Shown: in pieces, positions 9,151-16,979 of the stretch
Position numbering within the stretch: position 1 is the stretch's first letter
How the letters are laid out: each line of letters starts with the position of its first letter
Origin: Palsa-504 sp963744575
Lineage (GTDB): Bacteria; Actinomycetota; Actinomycetes; Streptosporangiales; Streptosporangiaceae
Direction of reading: 5' to 3'
Length of the DNA stretch: 64,000 nucleotides
NCBI GenBank assembly: GCA_963744575.1
Contig: CAVUUF010000008.1
Span: forward strand, 1 to 64,000
Made by a program: the position numbers and the translations under genes
The notes under the pieces: generated by a model
The model's database searches: none
What the model saw: only the letters and a program-made list of their open reading frames with translations
Told to the model about the DNA's origin: nothing

Positions 9151-9678
9151 CCGCTGGCCGGGACCCTTCCCTGCCGCTCAGGCAGGACAGGGTCCCCATG
9201 GTCAGCGCCGGGCGGAGTACCCGCGCATGCGACGCTCAGGTCGCCGTCGCGTTCCGCGGGGAGCCGGGCATCACAGACGCCGCAAGGGCCGCGGCCGTGC
9301 TCGCGGCGGGCGCCCGTGCTATCGCGCGCCGCCATGCAGGTCGCGAACACGGGCCCCGGGGAGTCACCCTGACCGGCGAAGGCAGGCCGGAGAGGTGAGG
9401 GCGGCTGCTGCCCCGCGGCCGCGCGGTCGGCCCGATACGGGGATGTTCACCGGGCAGCCCGGCGCGGCAACGCGGGGGGCTTTTATCCGGCTATGCTTAC
9501 GCTCATACCCGGCAGTTAGCCGATTTGGGCCGCGACATCATGGCGCTGCCTACGGCTGCGTCGTGACCCAGACTTATCGAAGGATGGCGGGGCCCGAGAG
9601 CCTCGGCAATCGCCAGTGCGCGCACCGCTTGCCGCGTACCCGGCGGATTATGTTGTGCTGCCCCGAGAGTGAGCGGAG
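9151..9678. other. Gap of about 530 bp, no convincing gene
   Basis: A frame of 66 codons (9198-9398, plus strand) is open but matches nothing I know and has no ribosome-binding site. The second half is less GC-biased and probably carries the promoter of the GAF-ANTAR gene. No tRNA-like cloverleaf or clear repeat was found. Confidence 0.4.
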
Positions 9679-10602
9679 ATGGACGGAGAGCTGCTGTCGG
9701 CGACGTTCGTGGAGCTGACTGACACGATGGTGGCCGGCTTCGACGTGATCGACTTCCTGCACGTGCTGACTGACCGCAGCGTGCAGCTGCTGGATGTCTC
9801 TGCGGCGGGGCTGCTGCTGGCTGACCCGGGGGGTGAGCTGCGGGTGGTGGTGGCGGCCTCCAGCGAGGCCGCCCGGCTGGTTGAGCTGTTCCAGCTGCAA
9901 AACGATCAGGGGCCGTGCCTGGATTGCTTCCGGTCTGGCCGGCCCGTCGCCGCCGCGGACCTGGCTGCCGCGGCGAGGCGCTGGCCGCGGTTCGTTCCGG
10001 CCGCCCGGCAGGCCGGGTTCGCGGCCGTGCAGGCGCTGCCGATGCGGCTGCGGGAGCAGGTCATCGGCGCGCTGAACCTGTTCCGCGCCGAGGCGGGCAC
10101 CCTGGCCCCCGCGGACATCCGGGTCGGCCAGGGCCTGGCCGACGTGGCCACCATCAGCTTGCTGCACGAGCGCAGCATGCGCCATAGCGATACCCTCAAT
10201 GAGCAGTTGCAGACCGCGCTGAACAGCCGGGTCGTCATCGAGCAGGCCAAGGGCAAGCTCGCCGAGCGCCTCGGGGTGGACATGGACCAGGCGTTCAGCC
10301 TGCTGTGTGACCGCGCCAGGACCAGCAACCGCCGCCTGTCCGACCTGGCCCGGGCGTTCATCGACGGCACGGAAACCCTCACCGGCCCGGCCGCGGGCAG
10401 GTCCCGGCGGCGGCTGCCGGCCGCCGGGCAGGTGCCTGCCAGCAGACAGCAGGAGGGGATCACGCCGATGGGCGCTACGGCCGGGATCGAGTGCCCTGCT
10501 GGCCACCGGCGAGCTCTGGCTCTTCCTGCTGCAGTTCCCGCTCGCGAACAACATCGGCCACATCGGCCACACCCACGCATCGGCTCCCACCATCGTGGAT
10601 GA
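9679..10602 (+). CDS. GAF and ANTAR domain-containing RNA-binding antiterminator
   Basis: Residues about 20-165 form a GAF sensor domain (DRSVQLLDVSAAGLLLAD, then NDQGPCLDCFRSGRPV). Residues about 174-232 form an ANTAR domain (LQTALNSRVVIEQAKGKLAE, then ARTSNRRLSDLARAFID), which binds tandem hairpins in nascent RNA and prevents termination. This GAF-ANTAR layout is very common in actinomycetes and is usually about 240 residues. Here the frame continues to 307 residues with Arg/Pro-rich sequence and includes an internal TCACGCCGATG that resembles intergenic DNA, so the true stop may have been lost. Start ATG 9679 follows a GAGCGGAG motif. The signal sensed by the GAF domain cannot be inferred. 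Confidence 0.85.
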   Translation: MDGELLSATFVELTDTMVAGFDVIDFLHVLTDRSVQLLDVSAAGLLLADPGGELRVVVAASSEAARLVELFQLQNDQGPCLDCFRSGRPVAAADLAAAARRWPRFVPAARQAGFAAVQALPMRLREQVIGALNLFRAEAGTLAPADIRVGQGLADVATISLLHERSMRHSDTLNEQLQTALNSRVVIEQAKGKLAERLGVDMDQAFSLLCDRARTSNRRLSDLARAFIDGTETLTGPAAGRSRRRLPAAGQVPASRQQEGITPMGATAGIECPAGHRRALALPAAVPAREQHRPHRPHPRIGSHHRG

Positions 10603-10681
10603 GGTTTTCGGCAGGAGCGGCGCCGGCCAGGCGGTTGAGGATGCCGTGGGCGCTGCGCTCGGTAATGTCGGTGGTCTTCAC
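10475..10681 (-). pseudogene. Possible winged-helix (MarR-like) regulator fragment
   Basis: The first 20 codons read VKTTDITERSAHGILNRLAG, which resembles the recognition-helix segment of small actinobacterial winged-helix regulators (pattern D-I-T-E-R-S-A-x-x-I-L-x-x-L). The rest of the frame lacks the expected wing. It overlaps the 3' end of the GAF-ANTAR frame on the other strand, so it may be coincidental. Called only as a weak remnant. Confidence 0.22.
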
Positions 10682-10819
10682 GCCTCTGATCGAGAATCGG
10701 CGGCATGTCCCCGGGAGTAGCGGCGGGCCTCTCCCGCGGCCGGATCGGCAGGTCGTATTATGACGGCAGCCGGGATGGAGTTAGGCTGTGGGCGATCCTC
10801 CCTCTTGCCTGAGGAACTC

Positions 10820-12289
10820 ATGAGCGAGTCGTCGCACCGTATCCGGGCCGCCGGGCGCCGGCTCAACGGGATCTCCGAGATCCGCGGTTTCTTCCGCACG
10901 AACGCCACACCGGTCTACTTTTTCGGGCCGACCGCATTCAACCTGCTCGGTATCGACCGCTGGGTGCGCAACTTCACCTACGTTGTCTACTTCGACTCCT
11001 GGGACGGTGGTCACCCGCGAGTGTTCAGCCCGAAGCACAAGCCGTACGTGGAGTTCGAGAGCAGCGAGGAGATCAACAATTACCTGCTCCGGGATCCGGA
11101 GGTGCAGGCCTTCCTCGCCTCCCGCGGCGGCCGCCCGAAGGTGGCCATGCTGTTCTTCGACGAGGAGACAGAGCGGATCTGCGCGGAGCTGGGGTATGAG
11201 ATCGTCCTGCCGTCCCACGCGCTGCGCCGGCGCCTGGATTCCAAGATCGTGACGACGGTACTCGGCAACGAAGCCGGTGCCCTGAGCGTGCCGAACGTGC
11301 TCGTGGAGGTCGGGTCGTGGGGCACGCTGGTCCGCGTCGCCGTCGATGCGGGACTCGGCACCGACCTCGTCGTGCAGACTCCGTACGGGGACTCAGGGAA
11401 GACCACCTTCTTCGTCGCCTCGGAGTCAGACTGGGCATCCCACGCCGGGGACATCGCCGGCCAGCAGGCGAAAGTGATGAAGCGGATCAACAACAAGGCC
11501 GTCGCGGTGGAGGCCGTGCTGACCCGGCACGGGACGGTCGTCGGGCCGTTCATGATCGACCTTACGGGCTATCCCGAGCTGACCCCGTACAAGGGAGGGT
11601 GGTGCGGCAACGACCTCTTCCCCGAGGCGCTGTCGGATGCGCACCGTGCCAAGGCGATCGAACTCGTCCGGCGGCTCGGTGGCCGGCTCGGGCAGGAGGG
11701 TTACAAGGGCTTCTTCGAGGTCGACGTGCTCGTCGACCTCGACACCGACGAGGTCTACCTCGGCGAGCTGAACCCCCGCATTTCCGGCGTGTCGTCGATG
11801 ACCAACGTCACTGCTGGCGCCTACGCCGACATCCCGCTCTTCCTCTTCCACCTGCTTGAGTACATGGACGTCGACTACATCATCGACGTCGCGGAGATCA
11901 ACCAGAGGTGGCGCGATCTGGCATCGGAGGACGTCTGGGCACAACTGATCATGAAGGAGCCGAACAACTCCGTCGAGCGCATCCTCAGCGCCCCGCGCAC
12001 GGGCACCTACCAGCTCAGCAAGGACGGCGAGCTGACCTTTCTCCGGATGTCGCATGACTGGCACCAGGTGGCCAGCGAGGATGAGTGCTTCTTCTTGCGC
12101 GTGTACGCCCCGGGCGAATACCGCTTCAAGGGCGCAGACCTGGGCATCCTCGTCACCAAGGGCCGCATGCAGACCGCCGCCGGCCTTACCGAGCGGTGTC
12201 GGCGCTACATCGACGGCATCCGTTCCCTGTACGTCAGCGAGCCAGTCGAGAAGCCTCCGGACGTTATGCCCGTCGCGTACGTGAAGTGA
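10820..12289 (+). CDS. ATP-grasp family ligase-like enzyme (often annotated biotin carboxylase)
   Basis: The ATG at 10820, after GAGGA, gives 489 residues; an upstream in-frame start at 10760 lacks a good ribosome-binding site. The N-terminal third is a pre-ATP-grasp fold (FRTNATPVYFFGPTAFNLLG). The ATP-grasp core has a central lid region around residues 190-240 (VVQTPYGDSGKTTFFV) and the magnesium-binding motif GELNPRISGVSSMT, where Glu and Asn are the expected ligands. There is no biotin carboxyl carrier or carboxyltransferase gene nearby, so genuine biotin carboxylase activity is unlikely. The fold ligates a carboxylate to an amine or thiol nucleophile via an acyl phosphate; the substrate is unknown. 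The gene stands alone and ends in a strong hairpin. Confidence 0.85.
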   Translation: MSESSHRIRAAGRRLNGISEIRGFFRTNATPVYFFGPTAFNLLGIDRWVRNFTYVVYFDSWDGGHPRVFSPKHKPYVEFESSEEINNYLLRDPEVQAFLASRGGRPKVAMLFFDEETERICAELGYEIVLPSHALRRRLDSKIVTTVLGNEAGALSVPNVLVEVGSWGTLVRVAVDAGLGTDLVVQTPYGDSGKTTFFVASESDWASHAGDIAGQQAKVMKRINNKAVAVEAVLTRHGTVVGPFMIDLTGYPELTPYKGGWCGNDLFPEALSDAHRAKAIELVRRLGGRLGQEGYKGFFEVDVLVDLDTDEVYLGELNPRISGVSSMTNVTAGAYADIPLFLFHLLEYMDVDYIIDVAEINQRWRDLASEDVWAQLIMKEPNNSVERILSAPRTGTYQLSKDGELTFLRMSHDWHQVASEDECFFLRVYAPGEYRFKGADLGILVTKGRMQTAAGLTERCRRYIDGIRSLYVSEPVEKPPDVMPVAYVK

Positions 12290-12306
12290 GCACACGCTCA
12301 CTTCAC
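12281..12306 (+). terminator. Perfect 11-bp hairpin at the end of the ATP-grasp gene
   Basis: GTGAAGTGAGC, a loop of ACAC, then GCTCACTTCAC form an 11-bp perfect stem. The stem includes the last two sense codons and the TGA stop. No U-run follows, as is usual in high-GC actinomycetes. I infer an intrinsic-type terminator or an mRNA 3'-end stabiliser. Because the stop codon is inside the stem, terminating ribosomes would open it. Confidence 0.6.
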
Positions 12307-12564
12307 CCTGAGTCGGTCTCCACCGCCCCGAGGACGCTGCCGCGCCTGGCCTGGCTCACATTGCGGCAGCGTGAAGACGCGGAAGCCCGGCTGGCCGCCC
12401 AAAAACCGTGAACACCCAGTTCAGCTGGGGTTCATATAATACAAGCGCGTAACTTCGGCCCAGCGAACCCGCCTGGACCGAGGCGGACCTCAGCGGCACA
12501 GATCACACTGTGACCGCCATCGGGAACGCGATGGTGCTCCGCCGAAGAAGGGCGAGACACCGGG

Positions 12565-12914
12565 TCAGTCCTCGGCAAACTCCATCTCCGGTGGCGGGCG
12601 CCGGAACCCTCGGGTCAGGTAGGCGAGGTAGAGCACGCCACAGGTCAGCCAGATGACCCCGAGCAGCTTGGCCTTGCCGTCGAGATGCAGGAGGAGGTAC
12701 ACGTCGACGACGGCGCCGATCGCCGGGAAGACGACATTGGGCACGAACCGCTGCGATGGGCCGTGCTCGCGCCGCTGGCGGATAAACATGGCGATCACGC
12801 AGAGGTTCACGCACGTGAACGCGCTGAAGGCACCGAAATTGATGAAGGAGGTCGAGGTGGCTACGTCCAGCTTGAGGGCGATGAGCCCGACCACCCCGGA
12901 CACCAGGACGACCC
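12565..12914 (-). pseudogene. APC-superfamily amino-acid permease, C-terminal fragment
   Basis: The last 115 residues of the frame (VSGVVGLIALKLDVATSTSF, INFGAFSAFTCVNLCVIAMF, then YLAYLTRGFRRPPPEM) are the two final helices and the cytoplasmic tail of an actinobacterial APC permease. They are fused in frame to TPR repeats upstream, with the junction after DSLAGW near 12912. The other ten helices are absent. This is a deletion junction joining two unrelated genes, not a natural domain combination that I know of. Confidence 0.65.
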
Positions 12915-14475
12915 AGCCGGCGAGGCTGTCGCGGGTGGTCAGGGTGTCCGGGTGCTCGGCGCCCAGCACCCGTTCGATGAGGGGCAGCAGCGCGGCGTAC
13001 TCGTCGCGGGCCCCGGCCGCATCGCCCGCCTCCCCGGTCCAGCGGGCGAGGTTGCCGCGGGTGATCAGGGTGTCCGGGTGCTCGGCGCCCAGCACCCGCT
13101 CCATGAGGGGCAGCAGCGCGGCGAATTGGTCGCGGGCCCCGGCCGCATCCCCCGCCTCCCCGGTCGAGTAGGCCTGGTTGGCGCGGGCGGCCAGGGTGTC
13201 CGGGTGCTCGGGGCCAAGTGACCGTTCCCGTGCATCGAGGACTCACTGCCGGAGTTCCAGCGCGGCAGCGTAACTGCCTTGGTAGCTGACGTAATTGGCG
13301 AGCTGTTCCATGCCGTAGTTGTCGTCGGCCAAGGCTGCCTGGGCGTGCGGCAGCAACGCCGCGCAGGCGGGCCAGGACTCCGGCAGGCTGGTGTCGGCCG
13401 GGATCGCGGCCTCAATCAGGGCCGCAGCCGCCATCCGCCACGCTTCACGCAGCCCCGGGGGCATCTGATCGGCGGTGACCGCCTGTACCAGCCGGTGCAC
13501 CGACACCGACCCCCTCTCTGGCCAGGGTGACCAGCGAATACCGGCGAAGCGCGGCGATTGCGTCGCTGGTAGCCACCGGGTCCTCTAGCCGCTTCGGCAC
13601 TTTCGCCACCTGTCGGCGCAGCCCTTTGGTCAGTCCGCGTCGACCGTGCAGCAGCAGCCGCACCGGGACCGCTTCCGGCGCACAGAAGCCAGCAACCGCA
13701 ACAAGCCAGCCGCTTGCGGCGCGGACTGCTCCAGCTTCTCAAATGCCAGCGCCCAGGTGGCCGCAACCGTGCTGTCATAACCGGTGGGCTCGCCGCGGGC
13801 CAGCATGTCCGGCCGCCGCTGCCGAAGCGACTCCAGGTAGCCGGTCAGGTTGCCCCCGCTGGCCTGGATGTAGGCGGCGGCCTGCTCCAGCGCCAGCGGC
13901 AGCCCGCCCAACTCGACCGCAAGCTCGGTGGCAGCCTGCTCGCCCCGGTCGCTGGTGCGGGTAACCAGGAAACTCGCGGCCACCTCGGTACCCAGCACCG
14001 GCACGTCCAGCACCTGGCCAGGAGGCCAGCTGGGATTCCGGCTGGTGACCAGTACCCGCCCCCGGCCCGCCGGCGGCAAAAACCGCTCCACCGCCGCCCG
14101 GTCCGACGCATTGTCGAAGATCAGCAACCACTGCTCCGGGTAAGCGGCAAGAGTCCCGTGCACCGACGCCACCGGGTCCCGCGTGTCGGCATCATCGCGG
14201 GCCCCGAGCTGGGCCGCCAACTCGGCGAACTCGGCCGCCAGCACCGTCGGGTCCTCCGCCGCGAACCGCCAGGCCACCCCGACCTCAGCCAGGTGACGGT
14301 GCGCGTACGCCAGCGCCACCGAAGTCTTTCCTGCTCCGCCCAAGCCGGACAAGGCCACCGTCCGCGGCCCGGAATCATCGCCACCGGTCAGACGGGTGTC
14401 CAGCTCGGCGAGCAGGTCCTCCCGCCCGGCCAGCAGTGGCGGCGGATCAGCCAGCCGCACCGGCTTCCCGGTCAC
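12915..14475 (-). pseudogene. NB-ARC ATPase with TPR repeats, frameshifted and stopped
   Basis: From 14475 the first 250 residues are an NB-ARC STAND ATPase: LLAGREDLLAELDTRL, Walker A GLGGAGKTS, Walker B WLLIFDNA, then GRVLVTSRNPSW and GGLPLALEQAAAYI. Near 13650 the frame shifts to KGLRRQVAKVPKRLEDPVAT and DAIAALRRYSLVTL, and near 13500 to SVHRLVQAVTADQMPPGL (the winged-helix and linker region). A TGA at 13243-13245 interrupts LRQ*VLDARERSLGPEHPD before the TPR repeats. Relatives of 700-900 residues are common in actinomycetes as signalling or conflict-related ATPases. With two frameshifts, one nonsense codon and a foreign C-terminus it is dead, unless the indels are assembly errors; the permease fusion remains either way. 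Confidence 0.75.
12918..13236 (-). repeat. Near-identical 126-bp tandem TPR repeats
   Basis: The block AGGGTGTCCGGGTGCTCGG (plus strand) recurs at 12941, 13067 and 13193, exactly 126 bp apart. Each unit encodes a 42-residue tetratricopeptide motif with the core HPDTL. DNA identity between units is high, which implies recent duplication or gene conversion rather than ancient repeats. Confidence 0.8.
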
Positions 14476-14487
14476 CCCCCGGCGCGT

Positions 14488-14799
14488 CTAATACACGATC
14501 TGACCGATAGCCGTTCCCTCACGGTCGGCGACCACCGAGCCCGGGCCAACAGCAATCCCCCCACGGTCGGCGACCACCGAGCCCGGCCCGGCAGTGATGA
14601 TCCCGCTCCCGGCCCCGCTATCCGCCGGGCCGGATTTGCTGGCCTTACGGAAGGCCGCCCATGCAAGCCACAACCCAGCCAGCGGAATGGTCACCGATAC
14701 CAAAATGGTCACCGCAGTGGCATCGAGGTGATGGTGAGGTGCCAGCGTCCACACCAGGACCCACGGCAGCACCAGCAGCGCCATGTTCCGGCCGAGAAC
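14488..14799 (-). pseudogene. Membrane/linker segment with VVADR-type repeats, upstream part of NB-ARC locus
   Basis: The reading frame encodes two hydrophobic helices (MALLVLPWVLVWTL and VTILVSVTIPLAGLWLAWAA), then a low-complexity tail with the repeated peptide GPGSVVADR(G/E). It stops at 14488, 13 bp before the NB-ARC start at 14475. The repeated peptide is a typical linker in front of NB-ARC domains, so the original protein may have been membrane-anchored. Its 5' side is fused to recombinase sequence. Function not assigned. Confidence 0.4.
14520..14588. repeat. Short direct repeat, two copies
   Basis: The block CGGTCGGCGACCACCGAGCC occurs twice, starting near 14521 and near 14568, about 47 bp apart. 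It encodes the repeated VVADR peptide on the minus strand. A duplicated coding block, not an attachment site as far as I can see. Confidence 0.55.
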
Positions 14800-15050
14800 C
14801 CGCAGGGTGTCGCCGATGTCGCGGGCGTCAGGGACGGAGCGGGCGAGCCGGTCGAGCTTGGGGATCACAAGGGTGTCGCCGGCGCGCACGGCGGCGAGGG
14901 CCGGTCCAGGCCGGGCGCGGTTAATGCCGGTGAGTCTCTTGTCAAGGTAGATCAGGTCTGCGGCGACGCCGAGACCGGTGAGGATCTCGCGCTGGTGGTG
15001 ATGTGTTGCAGGACGGTTGAGCATCTGATGTAGCCGATGAGTTCTCCCAC
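14800..15050 (-). pseudogene. Serine recombinase (resolvase/invertase) catalytic-domain fragment, frameshifted
   Basis: From GTG 15050 one frame reads GELIGYIRCSTVLQ, the conserved start of small serine recombinases (Tyr-x-Arg-x-Ser). A shift near 15010 leads to QREILTGLGVAADLIYLDKR, LTGINRARPG, then TLVIPKLDRLARSVPDA, which carries the Asp-Arg-Leu-Ala-Arg active-site motif. Similarity ends near DIGDTL, where the frame enters unrelated membrane sequence. The helix-turn-helix and the C-terminal half of the catalytic domain are missing. It is the only mobile-element trace in the window and cannot be active. Confidence 0.65.
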
Positions 15051-15270
15051 CCCGGCAGCGGACCGTTTAGCCTCCCCTCACCGGACATTTTCGCGGACTA
15101 CCTATGTGAGACGGCATTGCCGCAGGTCAGCCGCCCGGACGCCCGCGCCTGACGGTGTCTCGCTGGGGGATCCGCTTGCGGACAGCTGCGGGTCGCCGGT
15201 GAGTTCCCAGAGCAGCTGGTTGTTCGCGGCGTTCTTGAACTCAAGCGCGATCAGCTGCGCACTTGGTCAT

Positions 15271-15510
15271 TCATCGCTCGACCCGCCAGCTGGCGCCGAT
15301 CCATCCCCTGGGCAGCTCGGCTCTGATCCAGTCACGTCCAGTCACGGTCGGCCACTGCGTCTCGGCCGGTCCGACGGTTGAGGGCGCGGTGATCGGGATG
15401 ACGTGGACGCCGTCCTCCCGCCGGCCGGCGTAACCCGCACTGGTGATGACACCCAGCACGGCGGGTTCACCGTGCCTATCGGTGTCGACGTTGCCGGCGA
15501 ACCGAAGCAA
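15271..15510 (-). pseudogene. Possible AAA ATPase (DUF4143-like) C-terminal fragment
   Basis: The peptide LRFAGNVDTDRHGEPAVLGV, followed by ITSAGYAGRREDGVHVIPI, resembles the end of actinobacterial ATP-binding proteins whose C-terminus reads (A/N)VDxxRxGEPxxLxVxTxxGY. The remaining 30 residues do not fit. No start or promoter is apparent. The 220 bp between here and the recombinase fragment also hold an open minus-strand reading (IALEFKNAANNQLLWELTG) that I could not identify. Confidence 0.3.
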
Positions 15511-15658
15511 GGCGGTGGCGGCCGCGTCGACGTCCCTTGAACTGCTCTGTTGTGTCTGTGTGCCGTTCGTCCCGGCTGCTCACACAGCATGGGCGACGGA
15601 CCTTCCTGCGGTCTTCCACGTGCCGCACAGTCCGAGCCTGTCTTTGGTCACACAGCCG

Positions 15659-15686
15659 TTGACACATTCCGATATAGGCATATGAT
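15659..15686 (+). promoter_or_regulatory. Sigma-70-like promoter of the ArsR/DHFR pair, leaderless layout
   Basis: TTGACA (15659-15664), a 16-bp spacer and TATGAT (15681-15686) give a near-consensus housekeeping promoter. The expected start of transcription falls on or next to the ATG at 15693, so the mRNA would have no 5' leader. The sequence around GCATATGATGG may also carry the ArsR operator. Confidence 0.65.
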
Positions 15687-15692
15687 GGCGCC

Positions 15693-16007
15693 ATGGCACG
15701 AGCGGCGACGACCTCGGACGCGTTCAACGCGATTGCCGAGCCGCAGCGGCGGGAGATCCTGGCGCTGCTGCGGGACGGCGAGCGGCCCGTGAGCGAGCTG
15801 GCGCGGGACCTGGGGATGAGCCAGCCGCAGGCGTCCAAGCACCTGCGGGTGCTCCGCGAGGTCGAACTCCGTGACGAGGCGGTGGAGAAGTACCACGCGA
15901 TCGAGGGCGGCGAGCAGACCCTGCGCAACCTGGCGGCCTACGTCGCCGAACTCACCTGGAACGAGACCGCCCGGAACGAGACCACACCGAAGGGAGCGGA
16001 GGGCTGA
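15693..16007 (+). CDS. ArsR/SmtB-family transcriptional regulator
   Basis: The 104-residue protein has a clear winged-helix DNA-binding part: AFNAIAEPQRREILALLRDG, then VSELARDLGMSQPQASKHLR. The usual wing (GLV-x-x-R-x-x-GR-x-x-x-YRL) is replaced by ELRDEAVEKYHAIEGGEQTL, so the wing and the dimer-helix region are atypical or shortened. No metal-binding Cys pair is present. It overlaps the next gene by one base (TGATG), so the two are translationally coupled. ArsR regulators paired with DHFR/RibD-like proteins are common in actinomycetes. Likely an autorepressor of the pair. Confidence 0.8.
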   Translation: MARAATTSDAFNAIAEPQRREILALLRDGERPVSELARDLGMSQPQASKHLRVLREVELRDEAVEKYHAIEGGEQTLRNLAAYVAELTWNETARNETTPKGAEG

Positions 16008-16672
16008 TGGCCGGGAAGGTGTTCTTCAGCGTGACGATGTCGCTCGACGGCTTCATGGCGCCGGAGGCCGTACCCGTCGAGGACGTCTTCTCGCCCGAAG
16101 GTCAGAACGACCCGAGGGTCCAGCGCTGGATGACGAAGTGGTCGGAGCTGCAGGCGTGGCTGTTCCCGCAGCGGTGGTTCCGGGAGAACCTCAAGCTCGG
16201 CGAGGGCGGCGAGGAAGGACTCGACAACGACATCGCTCGGGCGACGTACGAGCGCACCGGCGTGAGCGTCATGGGCAAGCGGATGTTCGACGCCGGCGAG
16301 CTGGCATGGCCGGAGGAGGCGCCGTTCCACACCCCGGTGTTCGTCGTCACCCACACCAGGCGCGAGCCGTGGGAGCGGCCGGGCGGCACGACCTTCCACT
16401 TCGTCAACGACGGCATCTCCAGCGCCCTCGACCAGGCCCGCGAGGCCGCCGGCGACCGCGACGTCCGCATCGCCGGCGGCGCCGAGACGATCCAGGAGTA
16501 CCTGGACACCGGCCTGATCGACGAGTTCTCGATTACCCTCGCGCCCGTGCTGTTCGGCACCGGCATCCGCCTGTTCGACCGCGTGGACCCGGCCCGCCTC
16601 GCCCTCGACCAGGGCCGCACGGACGCATCATCCCGGGTGACCCACCTGACCTACACCGTCGGGAAGCGGTAG
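16007..16672 (+). CDS. Dihydrofolate reductase / RibD C-terminal family protein
   Basis: The 221-residue protein starts GKVFFSVTMSLDGFMAPE, the standard opening of RibD_C/DHFR-like proteins. It contains GVSVMGKRMFDAGE, the NADPH-binding piece RIAGGAETIQEYLDTGLIDE, and FSITLAPVLFGTGIRLFD. The family uses NADPH to reduce pterin- or pyrimidine-like substrates; the physiological substrate of these ArsR-linked versions is unknown. Length is normal and all motifs are intact. Confidence 0.85.
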   Translation: MAGKVFFSVTMSLDGFMAPEAVPVEDVFSPEGQNDPRVQRWMTKWSELQAWLFPQRWFRENLKLGEGGEEGLDNDIARATYERTGVSVMGKRMFDAGELAWPEEAPFHTPVFVVTHTRREPWERPGGTTFHFVNDGISSALDQAREAAGDRDVRIAGGAETIQEYLDTGLIDEFSITLAPVLFGTGIRLFDRVDPARLALDQGRTDASSRVTHLTYTVGKR

Positions 16673-16979
16673 CCCGCGTTCCCACAGGGTTGAGATGCCG
16701 GCGTGCCGCTCGATGTCTCGCGGGTGCGGCCACGGTGCCCGGGACGGCCTGGGCCTCGGAAACGCCGATCTGCGCGTAGACCCGGGCCGAGGCGACGTCG
16801 TGGCCTGGCGCCCGGACCTGGGCCCAACCATCCTCCCCTGGCCCGGCGGCCCCGCCCCCGACTGGGCCTCGGTCCCCGACCCCGACGACCACAAGATCAT
16901 GTGGGAGCACGGCGGCGTCGCCCGCAAGACGCGACCTACCCCGCGAGCACCGGAAACCGCACGAGGCGCATGGGCATGA

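Noticed and set aside
10491..10763. Hydrophobic plus-strand reading (ELWLFLLQFPLANN) after the GAF-ANTAR gene
   Set aside because: Short, no start or ribosome-binding site, and overlapping two other weak frames; treated as chance.
10820..12289. Biotin carboxylase
   Set aside because: It has an ATP-grasp core, but neither a biotin carrier nor a carboxyltransferase is nearby, and its length and N-terminus differ from acetyl-CoA carboxylase subunits.
14800..15050. Serine recombinase as evidence of an active integrative element
   Set aside because: Frameshifted and lacking half of the catalytic domain; no flanking inverted repeats or attachment duplication were found.
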